From: RZYY01 sp036794825
GTDB lineage: Bacteria > Bacteroidota > Bacteroidia > Bacteroidales > 4484-276
Assembly (NCBI GenBank): GCA_036794825.1
Contig: DAIRGA010000025.1
Location: forward strand, 14,032-78,031
Length of the DNA: 64,000 nt
Direction of reading: 5' to 3'
The translations under genes were made by a program, and so were the position numbers. Shown one piece after another: positions 43,616 through 52,451 of this stretch (positions are counted from its first letter, which is position 1; each line of letters begins with the position of its first letter). The notes under the pieces are model-generated. The model was not told where the DNA came from, did no database searches, and worked only from the letters and a program-made list of their open reading frames with translations.

Positions 43616-44407
43616 ATGTGGACATTGATTTCTGTTTTGGCAGTGCTGATTATTGCAGGTTGTACCCAGCCCGACCCAGTTGAGCAACTGTTGAATGCCC
43701 GTTGGGTTGACCTCTCGCACGATTTCGACGAGCATACAATCTACTGGCCAACCAACAGACCTTTTACCAAGGACACCTCTTTTTATGGAATCAACGATAA
43801 AGGGTATTTCTACGCATCCTTTATCTATACTGCCGAAGAGCATGGAGGAACCCACTTTGATGCCCCGCTGCATTTTGGTCAAAACGGTAAAACGGTGGAG
43901 CAGATCCCGTTGCAGCAACTTATGGGTCAGGGTGTAGTGGTTGATGTGGTGGATAAAGCGCTGGCCGACCGGGATTATCTTGTTAGCGTTGATGATCTGA
44001 AGGAATGGGAAGCAAAAAACGGTCAGATACCAGATGGTGCTTTAGTTCTGCTAAATACCGGTTACAGCCGTTTCTGGCCTGATCCGTTAACTTATACAGG
44101 TACAACCCTCACCGGCGCGGAAGCAGTCCCCCACCTTCACTTCCCAGGCATTGACCCGGAAGCAGCGCAGTGGCTGGTGGACAACAGAAAAATCAGCGCC
44201 GTCGGTCTGGATACGCCAAGCATTGACTACGGCCAGTCGTCTGAATTCCTTGCCCACCGCATACTTTGTGCTGCCAGTCTCACCATTTATGAAAATCTTA
44301 CCAACCTTGACCAATTGCCGCCAAAGGGTAGTTTCGTTATTGCCCTGCCAATGAAGATAAAAGGTGGAAGCGGAGCTCCGCTAAGAATCATCGCTATGTT
44401 GCCTTAA
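43616..44407 (+). CDS. Cyclase-family (kynurenine formamidase-like) lipoprotein
   Basis: 263 residues from the ATG at 43616; an upstream ATG at 43538 adds 26 residues without signal-peptide character. The chosen start gives a lipoprotein signal ending LIIAGC. The mature domain is the metal-dependent cyclase family: HGGTHFDAPLHF (HxGTHxDxPxH) and the VGLDTPSIDYG segment. Relatives hydrolyse N-formylkynurenine or isatin, but export as a lipoprotein makes a tryptophan-catabolism role unlikely. A glycerol-dehydrogenase-like gene follows after 30 bases. Substrate unknown. Confidence 0.82.
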   Translation: MWTLISVLAVLIIAGCTQPDPVEQLLNARWVDLSHDFDEHTIYWPTNRPFTKDTSFYGINDKGYFYASFIYTAEEHGGTHFDAPLHFGQNGKTVEQIPLQQLMGQGVVVDVVDKALADRDYLVSVDDLKEWEAKNGQIPDGALVLLNTGYSRFWPDPLTYTGTTLTGAEAVPHLHFPGIDPEAAQWLVDNRKISAVGLDTPSIDYGQSSEFLAHRILCAASLTIYENLTNLDQLPPKGSFVIALPMKIKGGSGAPLRIIAMLP

Positions 44408-44437
44408 CAGGATTTTCTTTTAATCAAAATATTGAAT

Positions 44438-45535
44438 ATGAATAAAATAGCTGCTTTTCCGGGAAGATATATCCAGGGCCAGGGAGCGTTGAAAGAACTG
44501 TCGTCAATCATCAGGCAGTTCGGCAACAAAGGTTTGATATTGGCTTCAAAAACAGTTAAAGATCAGATAATTCCAAAATTTGGAACTCCGGAAATTTACG
44601 ATATAGCGGTTATCAGCGTGTTTGGAGGCGAATGTTGTGAGGAGGAGTTGAATCGCCTTGCTGAGGAAATTCACCTCCAAGGAACTAATGTGATGATTGG
44701 TATGGGCGGTGGGAAGACAATTGATACAGCCAAGATTGCCGCCGACAGGGCAAATATTCCCGTAATCATCATCCCAACAATTGCCTCCACTGATGCACCT
44801 TGCAGCGGTTGCGCCGTGGCCTATTCACCATCGGGGGTATTCGAAAAAGTATATTACCAGCGTTCCAACCCTGCTGTGGTGTTGGTTGATATGGATATCA
44901 TCTCAGCGGCTCCTGTGCGTTTCCTGGTGGCGGGCATGGGCGATGCGCTGGCCACCTGGTTCGAAGCGCGGTCTTGTTTCGATACCCATTCGATGAATGA
45001 GTGCGGTGGCAAAAGCACCCTAACCGGACTAAACCTTGCCCGGCTTTGCTGGGATGTCCTGCAGGAACACGGCGCAACGGCCAAAAGCGACAACGAAAAA
45101 AGGATGGTAACACCTGCACTGGAAGCCATCACCGAAGCCAACATTCTGCTAAGCGGCATCGGTTTCGAAAGTGGCGGTTTGGCGGCAGCCCACGCTATCC
45201 ACAACGGGCTTACTGCTGTGGAAGATACGCACGCCTTCTATCATGGCGAAAAAGTTGCCTTCGGAGTGCTGGCCGGTTTATTCCTTACTAAATCTAAAGT
45301 TGAGGAGATTGAAGAGGTTTACACATTTTCTGAAACCATTGGTCTGCCCACAACTTTTTCCGATATCGGGCTCGTTAATGTTTCAAAGGAAAAATTGATT
45401 AAAATTGCTGAAAAATCTGCTGACGAGGGGAGTTCGGTTTTTCACGAAGCTGTTGAAATTACATCGGAAAAAATTCTGGAAGCTATGATTCAGGCTGATA
45501 CAATGGGCATATCCAGGAAATCAATGAGAAATTAA
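44438..45535 (+). CDS. Glycerol dehydrogenase-like iron/zinc alcohol dehydrogenase
   Basis: 365 residues of the GldA branch of the group III metal-dependent alcohol dehydrogenases. NAD-binding GMGGGKTIDTAK and PTIASTDAPCSG, then the metal ligands in GMGDALATWFEA (Asp), GGLAAAHAIHNG (His) and FYHGEKVAFG (His) are all present. It should oxidise glycerol to dihydroxyacetone with NAD in the cytoplasm, though the polyol is inferred. The ATG at 44438 is chosen over a TTG two codons earlier. Probably co-transcribed with the lipoprotein upstream. Confidence 0.92.
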   Translation: MNKIAAFPGRYIQGQGALKELSSIIRQFGNKGLILASKTVKDQIIPKFGTPEIYDIAVISVFGGECCEEELNRLAEEIHLQGTNVMIGMGGGKTIDTAKIAADRANIPVIIIPTIASTDAPCSGCAVAYSPSGVFEKVYYQRSNPAVVLVDMDIISAAPVRFLVAGMGDALATWFEARSCFDTHSMNECGGKSTLTGLNLARLCWDVLQEHGATAKSDNEKRMVTPALEAITEANILLSGIGFESGGLAAAHAIHNGLTAVEDTHAFYHGEKVAFGVLAGLFLTKSKVEEIEEVYTFSETIGLPTTFSDIGLVNVSKEKLIKIAEKSADEGSSVFHEAVEITSEKILEAMIQADTMGISRKSMRN

Positions 45536-45610
45536 AAGCGGGTATGTAGCAAAGAATGAAGAGAAATTCATCTCAGATTTCCTTACATCCTTAAACTGTA
45601 GATCAATGTT

Positions 45611-46384
45611 ATGAAAAAGTCATTTGCAACACAGTCATTCATCATCATTCTCACCTTTCTGGTGGCTTATTATGGCAATAAGGTATTTCCATGGGATTTT
45701 AAACCTGTTATCACTGGTAATGCTAACCTCAGACTTCTATGGGTTTTCGCCTGGTGGACCTTGCCAACACTAATAATTACGGGCTTTTTGTTTGGGTTTA
45801 GAAACCTGGCCGGGGCGCTTGGTATCAATCGCAGCCCACTGAAAGGACTGGCATTTGCGGCAATGACGGTGTGGCCAATGCTGGTGAGTTCGGCGCTGAT
45901 TGCGGGTTTTGAGGTGAATGTGGAAGTAAATGAGTTGCTAAGGAAAACTTTATTCGCAGGGTTTATTGAGGAATACATGTTCAGGGGGTTTCTTTTTGGA
46001 ATTTTGTTCAGAAAAGTTGGCTGGGGATTCATTCCGGCTGGGTTGTTGGGAGCGCTTTTTTTTGGCATGGGGCATATTTACCAGGGAGGTAATTTCACGC
46101 AGTCACTTGGTATATTTCTGATTACTGCTATGGGAGCGCTCTGGTTTGCATGGCTTTACATTGAGTGGAATAATAACCTCTGGATTCCCATATTTTTACA
46201 CATCCTGATGAACCTATCATGGAGCCTCTTTGATGTCAGCCAAAACGCTCTTGGCGATGTTTATTTGAACATTTTCAGGACAGTAACCATCGCTCTGTCG
46301 GTAATTCTGACGATCAGACAGGCAAAACGGAATGGTTTCCATATCAATAAAGGTAATCTGTGGGTTAATTCTGTTATAAATTAG
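45611..46384 (+). CDS. CPBP-family intramembrane glutamic protease
   Basis: 257 residues with about seven membrane segments. The ABI/CPBP signature is visible: EEYMFRGFLFGIL (the EExxxR motif, about residue 118), FGMGHIYQGG and HILMNLSWSLF. Homologues include CAAX prenyl proteases of the Rce1 type and bacteriocin-immunity proteins; in bacteria the substrate is usually unknown. It is a single gene, convergent with the next one. Confidence 0.87.
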   Translation: MKKSFATQSFIIILTFLVAYYGNKVFPWDFKPVITGNANLRLLWVFAWWTLPTLIITGFLFGFRNLAGALGINRSPLKGLAFAAMTVWPMLVSSALIAGFEVNVEVNELLRKTLFAGFIEEYMFRGFLFGILFRKVGWGFIPAGLLGALFFGMGHIYQGGNFTQSLGIFLITAMGALWFAWLYIEWNNNLWIPIFLHILMNLSWSLFDVSQNALGDVYLNIFRTVTIALSVILTIRQAKRNGFHINKGNLWVNSVIN

Positions 46385-46435
46385 ACGGAGATTTCTGATT
46401 ACCTGCAACACTCCTGGCAAATCATCAAACAAGAA

Positions 46436-46470
46436 AAAGAAAAGGCAGCACTGATTGGGCTGCCTTTCAT
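46436..46470 (-). terminator. Intrinsic terminator of the cyclic-DPG-synthetase-like gene
   Basis: AAAGGCAGC (46441-46449) pairs with GCTGCCTTT (46459-46467), a perfect 9-bp stem with a 9-base loop. Read leftward it is followed by TTTTCTTTTTCTT. It may also help end transcription of the protease gene on the other strand. Confidence 0.82.
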
Positions 46471-46489
46471 TAATCCTATTTTTAACCTG

Positions 46490-47827
46490 CTATTTCAGTT
46501 TGTGTAGTGCAACAAATTCTTCAATTACCTCTTCCAGGTTGGGGTAGCCGATTTCCTGCAGATCGTAATAAACCCTGGTGTTGGGTTTGCTGATCTTAAT
46601 CAGACGATTGAGGTCAATCGGAGTGCCAATTACCACGCCATCACAAACGGTGTTGTTGATGGTGGTTTCGAGGTCTTTCAACTGCTGCTCGCTGTAACCC
46701 ATAGCCGGCAACAAAGTACCAATATTTGGATAGATACTGAATGTTTCCGAAAGTTTTCCAACAGTGTAAGGACGCGGATCAACCAGTTCGGCAGCGCCAA
46801 ATTTCTGCGCTGCAACGGTTCCTGCGCCGATTTTCATCTCGCCGTGGGTCAATGTCGGGCCATCTTCAACTACCAGAACTTTTTTGCCTTTGATAATTTT
46901 CGGATCATCCACCTTGATCGGTGATGCGCCGTCAACCACGATGGCTTTTGGAGCTACTTTGGCGATGCTTTCACGAACAGTCTGAATGCCTTCGGGGCTG
47001 GAGCTGTCCATTTTGTTGATCACAACTACATCAGCCATGCGGAGTGTTACCTCGCCCGGGTAGTATTTCAACTCGTGACCTGCGCGGTGCGGGTCAACTA
47101 CAGTAACGTTGAGATCGGGTTTATAGAATGGAAAATCGTTGTTTCCACCATCCCAGAGCACTACATCGCAACCATCCGGATCCTGCTCGGCGGCACGGAG
47201 AATGGCCTCATAGTCAACGCCGGCATAGATCACATTGCCGCGCACTACATGTGGTTCGTACTCTTCCATCTCTTCGATGGTGCATTTGTGTTTTGCAAGG
47301 TCTTCCACAGTGGCAAAGCGCTGAACCTTTTGTGCAACCAGGTCGCCGTAAGGCATCGGGTGACGCACTGCAACTACCTTCAACCCCTTAGCCATCAGCA
47401 GTTCGATGATGCGGCGGGAGGTCTGGCTCTTTCCGCATCCGGTTCTGATTGCCCCGACAGCAACCACCGGTTTGGTGCTTTTTACCATGGTGTCCTTCGG
47501 ACCCAGTAAAAAGAAATTGGCGCCTGCTGCATTCACAATTGCGCTTACTGACATCACTTTCTGATAGGTGACATCGCTGTAAGAGAAAACGCAATCATCC
47601 ACTTTCAGATCCTTGATGAGTTTAGGGAGGTCTTCTTCTGCGTAAATTGGGATACCATCCGGGTATAAATCACCAGCTAACTCAGCCGGGTACTTCCTTC
47701 CGTCGATATCGGGAATCTGGGCAGCCGTAAACGCCACCACATTGTAATTCGCATTTCCACGGTAATACATGTTGAAATTGTGGAAATCTCTTCCCGCAGC
47801 ACCAATAATAATTACATTCTTCTTCAT
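46490..47827 (-). CDS. Cyclic 2,3-diphosphoglycerate synthetase-like protein
   Basis: 445 residues from the ATG at 47827; the frame extends 26 codons upstream without support. It contains an N-terminal nucleotide-binding-like domain (KNVIIIGAAGRDFHNFN), a P-loop-like AIRTGCGKSQTSRRI near residue 130, and VVINKMDSSSPEG (NKxD-like). The layout matches the archaeal cyclic 2,3-diphosphoglycerate synthetase family, also annotated as GTPase in many anaerobic bacteria. In archaea the product is a thermoprotective osmolyte; no such role is known in Bacteroidota, so the reaction here is open. Its own promoter and terminator make it a single-gene unit. Confidence 0.75.
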   Translation of the reverse strand: MKKNVIIIGAAGRDFHNFNMYYRGNANYNVVAFTAAQIPDIDGRKYPAELAGDLYPDGIPIYAEEDLPKLIKDLKVDDCVFSYSDVTYQKVMSVSAIVNAAGANFFLLGPKDTMVKSTKPVVAVGAIRTGCGKSQTSRRIIELLMAKGLKVVAVRHPMPYGDLVAQKVQRFATVEDLAKHKCTIEEMEEYEPHVVRGNVIYAGVDYEAILRAAEQDPDGCDVVLWDGGNNDFPFYKPDLNVTVVDPHRAGHELKYYPGEVTLRMADVVVINKMDSSSPEGIQTVRESIAKVAPKAIVVDGASPIKVDDPKIIKGKKVLVVEDGPTLTHGEMKIGAGTVAAQKFGAAELVDPRPYTVGKLSETFSIYPNIGTLLPAMGYSEQQLKDLETTINNTVCDGVVIGTPIDLNRLIKISKPNTRVYYDLQEIGYPNLEEVIEEFVALHKLK

Positions 47828-47875
47828 TATTATTTCCCATAAATTGTTTAAAACTAACTTTTTATAAAAGTGGCG

Positions 47876-47905
47876 CAAAGATAACGGTTTCGGCCTGACA
47901 AACAA
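47876..47905 (-). promoter_or_regulatory. Promoter TTG-N19-TATCTTTG
   Basis: Leftward TTG (47903-47905), 19 bases, TATCTTTG (47876-47883): both elements and spacing match the Bacteroidota consensus. It lies about 48 bases upstream of the start codon of the cyclic-DPG-synthetase-like gene and, being inside the longer open frame, supports the ATG at 47827. Confidence 0.65.
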
Positions 47906-48086
47906 GTGCTGGTCACTCCATTTTTTCCATTTTCACAAATATGAAAAGGTCTGTTTTGTGGATTATGCTTTTTTCAATGCTTGTAAATAATTGATAAACA
48001 AATGAATAATCCTTATTTTAAAATCATTCCTGATAGCGGTGTATTCGGGATAGCCACCAAAAGCATCTTCAGCCTACTGTTTTTAC

Positions 48087-48094
48087 TAATTTTG
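48087..48094 (+). promoter_or_regulatory. Putative -7 box of argS (TAATTTTG)
   Basis: TAATTTTG, exact to TAnnTTTG, 26 bases before the argS ATG. No TTG at the -33 distance. Confidence 0.45.
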
Positions 48095-48120
48095 CCGCTC
48101 TTAATCTGATTTTCCTGGCA

Positions 48121-49905
48121 ATGATAACTCAACTCATTACTTCTAAAACCATCGAAGCCGTTCAGTCGCTTTGGAACCAGACCATTGACCCTGGACTGAT
48201 TTCGCTACAGAAAACGCGAAAAGAATTTGAAGGAGATCTGACTTTGGTGGTTTTTCCGTTTTTAAAAATCTCCAAAAAATCTCCCGAATCCACTGCCAGC
48301 GAACTGGGAGAATATCTACTGGCTAACCTGAAAGAAATCAGTAGATTCAACGTCATTAAAGGATTCCTTAACCTTGTGGTAAGCGAAAATTACTGGTTGG
48401 AGTTTTTCGCTCAAAATAACGTCAATCCTGATTTTGGGCTGATGGCAAGACAAAATGACCGGCCAGTTCTTGTTGAATATTCATCACCCAACACCAACAA
48501 ACCGCTTCACCTCGGACATATCCGCAACAACCTGCTGGGCTTTTCGGTGGCGAAAATTCTGAGCGCCAATGGCCACAACGTATTGAAAGTTAACCTGGTA
48601 AACGATCGGGGGATTCACATTTGCAAGTCAATGCTGGCCTGGATCAGGTGGGGAAATGGTGAAACACCGCAATCGTCCGGAATGAAAGGCGACCATCTTG
48701 TAGGAAAGTATTACGTTATGTTTGATAAGCAATACAAAGCTGAGATTGCTAAGCTTATTGAAAATGGAATGGATGAAGAGGTGGCTGAAAAAGAGGCTTC
48801 GCTGATTTTGGAGGCCCAGGAATTGCTCGTGCAATGGGAGAAGCAAAACCCGGAGATCAGGAAAATATGGGCGATGATGAACGGTTGGGTTTATGATGGT
48901 TTCGATAAGACCTATTCAGCGTTGGGAGTGGATTTCGATAAAGTTTACTATGAATCGGACACTTACCTGCATGGCCGCGACCTGGTGGAGGAGGGGTTGA
49001 AAAAGGAGGTGCTTTTTCGTAAACCCGATGGTTCAGTCTGGTGCGACCTCACCAACGAAGGCCTCGATGAAAAATTGCTGCTCAGAGCAGACGGCACCTC
49101 AGTTTATATGACCCAGGACCTCGGAACCGCACAACTCCGAAAGGATGAGTATGACCCCGAAAAGTTGATTTATGTGGTTGGAAATGAGCAGAATTACCAC
49201 TTTGATGTCCTCAAAAAAGTTTTGAAAATATTAGGCAAGGATTGGTCAGACGATATTTTCCATCTTTCCTACGGGATGGTTGAACTTCCCCATGGCAAAA
49301 TGAAATCGCGGGAAGGTACCGTTGTTGATGCCGATGACCTGCTGGAGGAGATGTATCAGACCGCTAAAGCAACCACGGAGGAGCTGGGAAAAACCGAGAA
49401 TTTTTCGGAGGAAGAAAAGGACAGACTCTACCGGATGATTGGCCTCGGAGCGCTGAAGTACTTTATCCTTAAGGTTGATCCGAAAAAGAATATGCTTTTC
49501 AATCCCGAAGAATCCATTGATTTTAATGGGAATACGGGACCATTTATCCAATATACCCATGCCCGGATTCGCTCACTGTTCAGAAAGGCTGATGAAAAAG
49601 GACTGACTATTATGGCTGATTCGGTACCGGAGAATCTTTTACCAAAAGAAATTTCATTGCTCAAAATCCTGCACGAATACCCGGCTGTGGTTAATGAAGC
49701 CGGCCTGAATTATAGCCCTGCACTCATTGCCAACTACGTTTTTGAACTTGCTAAAGAATTTAACCAGTACTTCCAGGCCATTCCCATTCTGAGGGAAAGC
49801 GATGCAGCATTGGTTTCGTTCAGATTGAGGCTGTCCGGGTTTATCGGGAATGTGATCAGAAATTCGATGGGTCTCTTAGGTATAGAAGTGCCTGACAGAA
49901 TGTAA
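48121..49905 (+). CDS. argS: Arginyl-tRNA synthetase
   Basis: 594 residues, class I synthetase. Begins with the N-terminal tRNA-recognition domain, then the HIGH-like signature PLHLGHIRNNLLG, the catalytic core with YMTQDLGTAQ and VVGNEQNYHFDVL, a HGKMKSREGT segment in the KMSKS position, and the DALR anticodon domain at the end (LRLSGFIGNVIRNSMGLLGIEVPDRM). Length is normal. Stand-alone gene. Confidence 0.96.
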   Translation: MITQLITSKTIEAVQSLWNQTIDPGLISLQKTRKEFEGDLTLVVFPFLKISKKSPESTASELGEYLLANLKEISRFNVIKGFLNLVVSENYWLEFFAQNNVNPDFGLMARQNDRPVLVEYSSPNTNKPLHLGHIRNNLLGFSVAKILSANGHNVLKVNLVNDRGIHICKSMLAWIRWGNGETPQSSGMKGDHLVGKYYVMFDKQYKAEIAKLIENGMDEEVAEKEASLILEAQELLVQWEKQNPEIRKIWAMMNGWVYDGFDKTYSALGVDFDKVYYESDTYLHGRDLVEEGLKKEVLFRKPDGSVWCDLTNEGLDEKLLLRADGTSVYMTQDLGTAQLRKDEYDPEKLIYVVGNEQNYHFDVLKKVLKILGKDWSDDIFHLSYGMVELPHGKMKSREGTVVDADDLLEEMYQTAKATTEELGKTENFSEEEKDRLYRMIGLGALKYFILKVDPKKNMLFNPEESIDFNGNTGPFIQYTHARIRSLFRKADEKGLTIMADSVPENLLPKEISLLKILHEYPAVVNEAGLNYSPALIANYVFELAKEFNQYFQAIPILRESDAALVSFRLRLSGFIGNVIRNSMGLLGIEVPDRM

Positions 49906-49935
49906 TTTACAACCAGTTATTCCAATTTCCACAAC

Positions 49936-49967
49936 TTGCCGGTTATTTTCGAAATCCCATATCTTTG
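49936..49967 (+). promoter_or_regulatory. Promoter TTG-N21-TATCTTTG
   Basis: TTG at 49936-49938, then 21 bases, then TATCTTTG at 49960-49967. Both elements match the phylum consensus. The box overlaps the first codons of the longer open frame and so supports the ATG at 49989 as the start of the peptidase. Confidence 0.68.
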
Positions 49968-49988
49968 CGCATCAAACCGTTTACTTTT

Positions 49989-52391
49989 ATGATCCTGCGC
50001 AGAGTTTTACTATTTATCTTTCTGTCAATCATTTATTTAACTTCCAATTCACAGGATAAAACCATCTCCTACCTGTGGGATGCATCCTATCAATTTCCGG
50101 ATGTTGAAATTGAAATTTACCATCTTAAGGCAGATCTAAACATAATGCCCTACGATACACTGGTGGCGGCTGAAGCAGAATTTAGCTTTAAAACGCTGAG
50201 GGAGAATATTGATTCACTGGTATTTAGCGCTGAGGAGCTGAAGATTGATTGGATTAAAATTGATGACCAGACAGCAACTTTTAAGATGAAAGGAAGCCAG
50301 GTTTTGGTTACTCCCCCCAAAAAACTTGACTGGCAAACCGATCATAAAATTCTCTTTAAATACTCCTCTAAACCCAGTGAGGGGCTTTATTTTGTTGGAT
50401 GGAACGATCCGCAGCAAATCAAGCGGAAACAAATCTGGGCACACCGGCCAAATCGCTGGCTGCCATATTTCTCATCTGTTTTGACCATGGAAATGGCCTT
50501 CACTGTGCCAGCCGACCTGAAAGTTTTTGCTAACGGAGTTCGCCAGGATGTGGTGATGAACAAGGACAACACACAGACCTGGCATTACCGGATGAACCGG
50601 CCGCATCCATTTTTTTCGACATGCGTTGTGATCGGCGATTACGATTATAAATCATTGAAAACCAAGAGAGGACTACCCATCGAACTCTGGTATTACCCTG
50701 ATTGGGAGGATCATTTCGATCCTGCCTACAAGTTCCAGGCTGAAATGTTCGACTTTTTTGAGTACGAGTTCGGGTTTGAATATCCCTACGAACTTTACCG
50801 CCAGGCGCCCGTAATTGATTATATGTATGGCGCAATGGAAACCACTACCGCTACGATTTTTGGCGATTACCTGATGGTGGACGAGCGGGGTTATTTAGGC
50901 CGCAACTACGTTAATGTTAACTCCCATGAGCTGGCGCATCAATGGTTTGGAAATTACATATCCCACCTGAAAACGATGGATGTGTGGCTAACCGAGAGTT
51001 TTGCCACCTATTGGGCAAAGAAGTTTGAAGAATCGGTTTTTGGCGGAGATTATTACCAGTGGGAACGCCACAAGGAGTTGCAGGATACCTACACCGCCGC
51101 CAAAGCCAACAATTTCGGGGTGGGGCACGGGCGTGGCGGTCGCGACCGATGGTACCCCAAAGGCTCGCTCGTTATGGATATGCTTCGCGATATTCTTGGA
51201 GATGAGGAGTTTAGGGCAACCATGAGATTTTATCTCCAATCGCATCCTTATTCTGTGGCAGAAACCAGCGATTTCCTGCAGGCAATACGCAAAACAACCG
51301 GCCGGTCAATGGAATGGTTTTTCGAGCAATGGATTTACCGCGGCGGCGAGCCATTATATGAAGTCAGCTACGAATCTTTAATCAACCTGGGAGGAGCTTC
51401 TGAAACCCGCATCAAGGTGGATCAGGTACACCCACAGGATGATTTGATCGGGCTCTTTAAGATGCCAGTCGGATTTGATGTTTATTACACTGATAAGACC
51501 AAATCGTCGAAAGTTCAATGGATTGAAAAGAAGACTGAGATCGTTTCAGTGCCTAACCCGGAGAACAAAAAAGTGGCTTTCGTCATCTTTGACCCCAACC
51601 GAAAAATCATCAAAAAACTAAAATTTGCCCGCACTCTCGAAGAGTTATCCAATCAGGCTCTCGTTGCTCAAAATATGATTGACCGTTACGATGCTCTATT
51701 GGAAATGAAAAATATGCCGGTAATGGAAAAGAAAAATACACTGCTGCAGATGTATTCTGCAGAAACATTTCATCTGGCTAAGGGAGAAATCATTGCACAA
51801 CTTTCCACAGCCTGGGACTCTGATGTTGAAGCGCTGATCCGGCGGGCAATAAGAGATCCCGACGACAAGGTCAGGCTGGCGGTTTTGCAAAATGTAAAAT
51901 GGGTTCCCGAAACGCTCAGAGAGGATTATGAAGAATTGCTGAAGGATAAGTCCTACCTGAATGTCGAATTGGCTTTGCAAAATCTATCCGGCTCATTTCC
52001 TGAAAGATATGGGCGTTATCTCGATATTACGAAGGATGAAACCGGCTGGAGGGGTAAGAATATCAGGATCAAATGGCTGGAAATCGCCATCCAGAATGGG
52101 GGTAAAGCTTTTGAGCCTGAGTTGAAAAATTTCACTTCTTCCAGTTTCGAATTTGAAACCAGGATTAATTCGATGGAGGCCTGCAGGCGATTGAATCTCT
52201 TTGACGAGAGTGTTTGCAGCAGTATGATGGAAGGGCTTTTCCACTGGAATTTCAAAATCAGAAATGCCGCCAGCGAAAGCCTGTCATACTTCAGCAAGCA
52301 AAATAATTACCGGTCAATCATCGAAAAGATGGCCGGAGCTGGCAATTTCACAATTGAACAAAAAGCCAGACTAAAAAGTTATTTTCAGTAA
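49989..52391 (+). CDS. Secreted M1-family aminopeptidase
   Basis: 800 residues from the ATG at 49989, which opens a signal peptide (ILRRVLLFIFLSIIYLTSNSQ). Zinc metallopeptidase of family M1: the GAMET substrate motif near residue 281, HELAHQWFGN with His313, Glu314 and His317, and the third ligand Glu336 in WLTESFATYW. The C-terminal ~250 residues form a helical, HEAT-like domain. It should trim N-terminal residues from peptides in the periplasm or outside. All catalytic residues are intact. Confidence 0.93.
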   Translation: MILRRVLLFIFLSIIYLTSNSQDKTISYLWDASYQFPDVEIEIYHLKADLNIMPYDTLVAAEAEFSFKTLRENIDSLVFSAEELKIDWIKIDDQTATFKMKGSQVLVTPPKKLDWQTDHKILFKYSSKPSEGLYFVGWNDPQQIKRKQIWAHRPNRWLPYFSSVLTMEMAFTVPADLKVFANGVRQDVVMNKDNTQTWHYRMNRPHPFFSTCVVIGDYDYKSLKTKRGLPIELWYYPDWEDHFDPAYKFQAEMFDFFEYEFGFEYPYELYRQAPVIDYMYGAMETTTATIFGDYLMVDERGYLGRNYVNVNSHELAHQWFGNYISHLKTMDVWLTESFATYWAKKFEESVFGGDYYQWERHKELQDTYTAAKANNFGVGHGRGGRDRWYPKGSLVMDMLRDILGDEEFRATMRFYLQSHPYSVAETSDFLQAIRKTTGRSMEWFFEQWIYRGGEPLYEVSYESLINLGGASETRIKVDQVHPQDDLIGLFKMPVGFDVYYTDKTKSSKVQWIEKKTEIVSVPNPENKKVAFVIFDPNRKIIKKLKFARTLEELSNQALVAQNMIDRYDALLEMKNMPVMEKKNTLLQMYSAETFHLAKGEIIAQLSTAWDSDVEALIRRAIRDPDDKVRLAVLQNVKWVPETLREDYEELLKDKSYLNVELALQNLSGSFPERYGRYLDITKDETGWRGKNIRIKWLEIAIQNGGKAFEPELKNFTSSSFEFETRINSMEACRRLNLFDESVCSSMMEGLFHWNFKIRNAASESLSYFSKQNNYRSIIEKMAGAGNFTIEQKARLKSYFQ

Positions 52392-52451
52392 TATTGCCAA
52401 AAATTGCACTTCCAATTTCTGTCGTAACTATTCAGTTAAAGTCAAATCACT

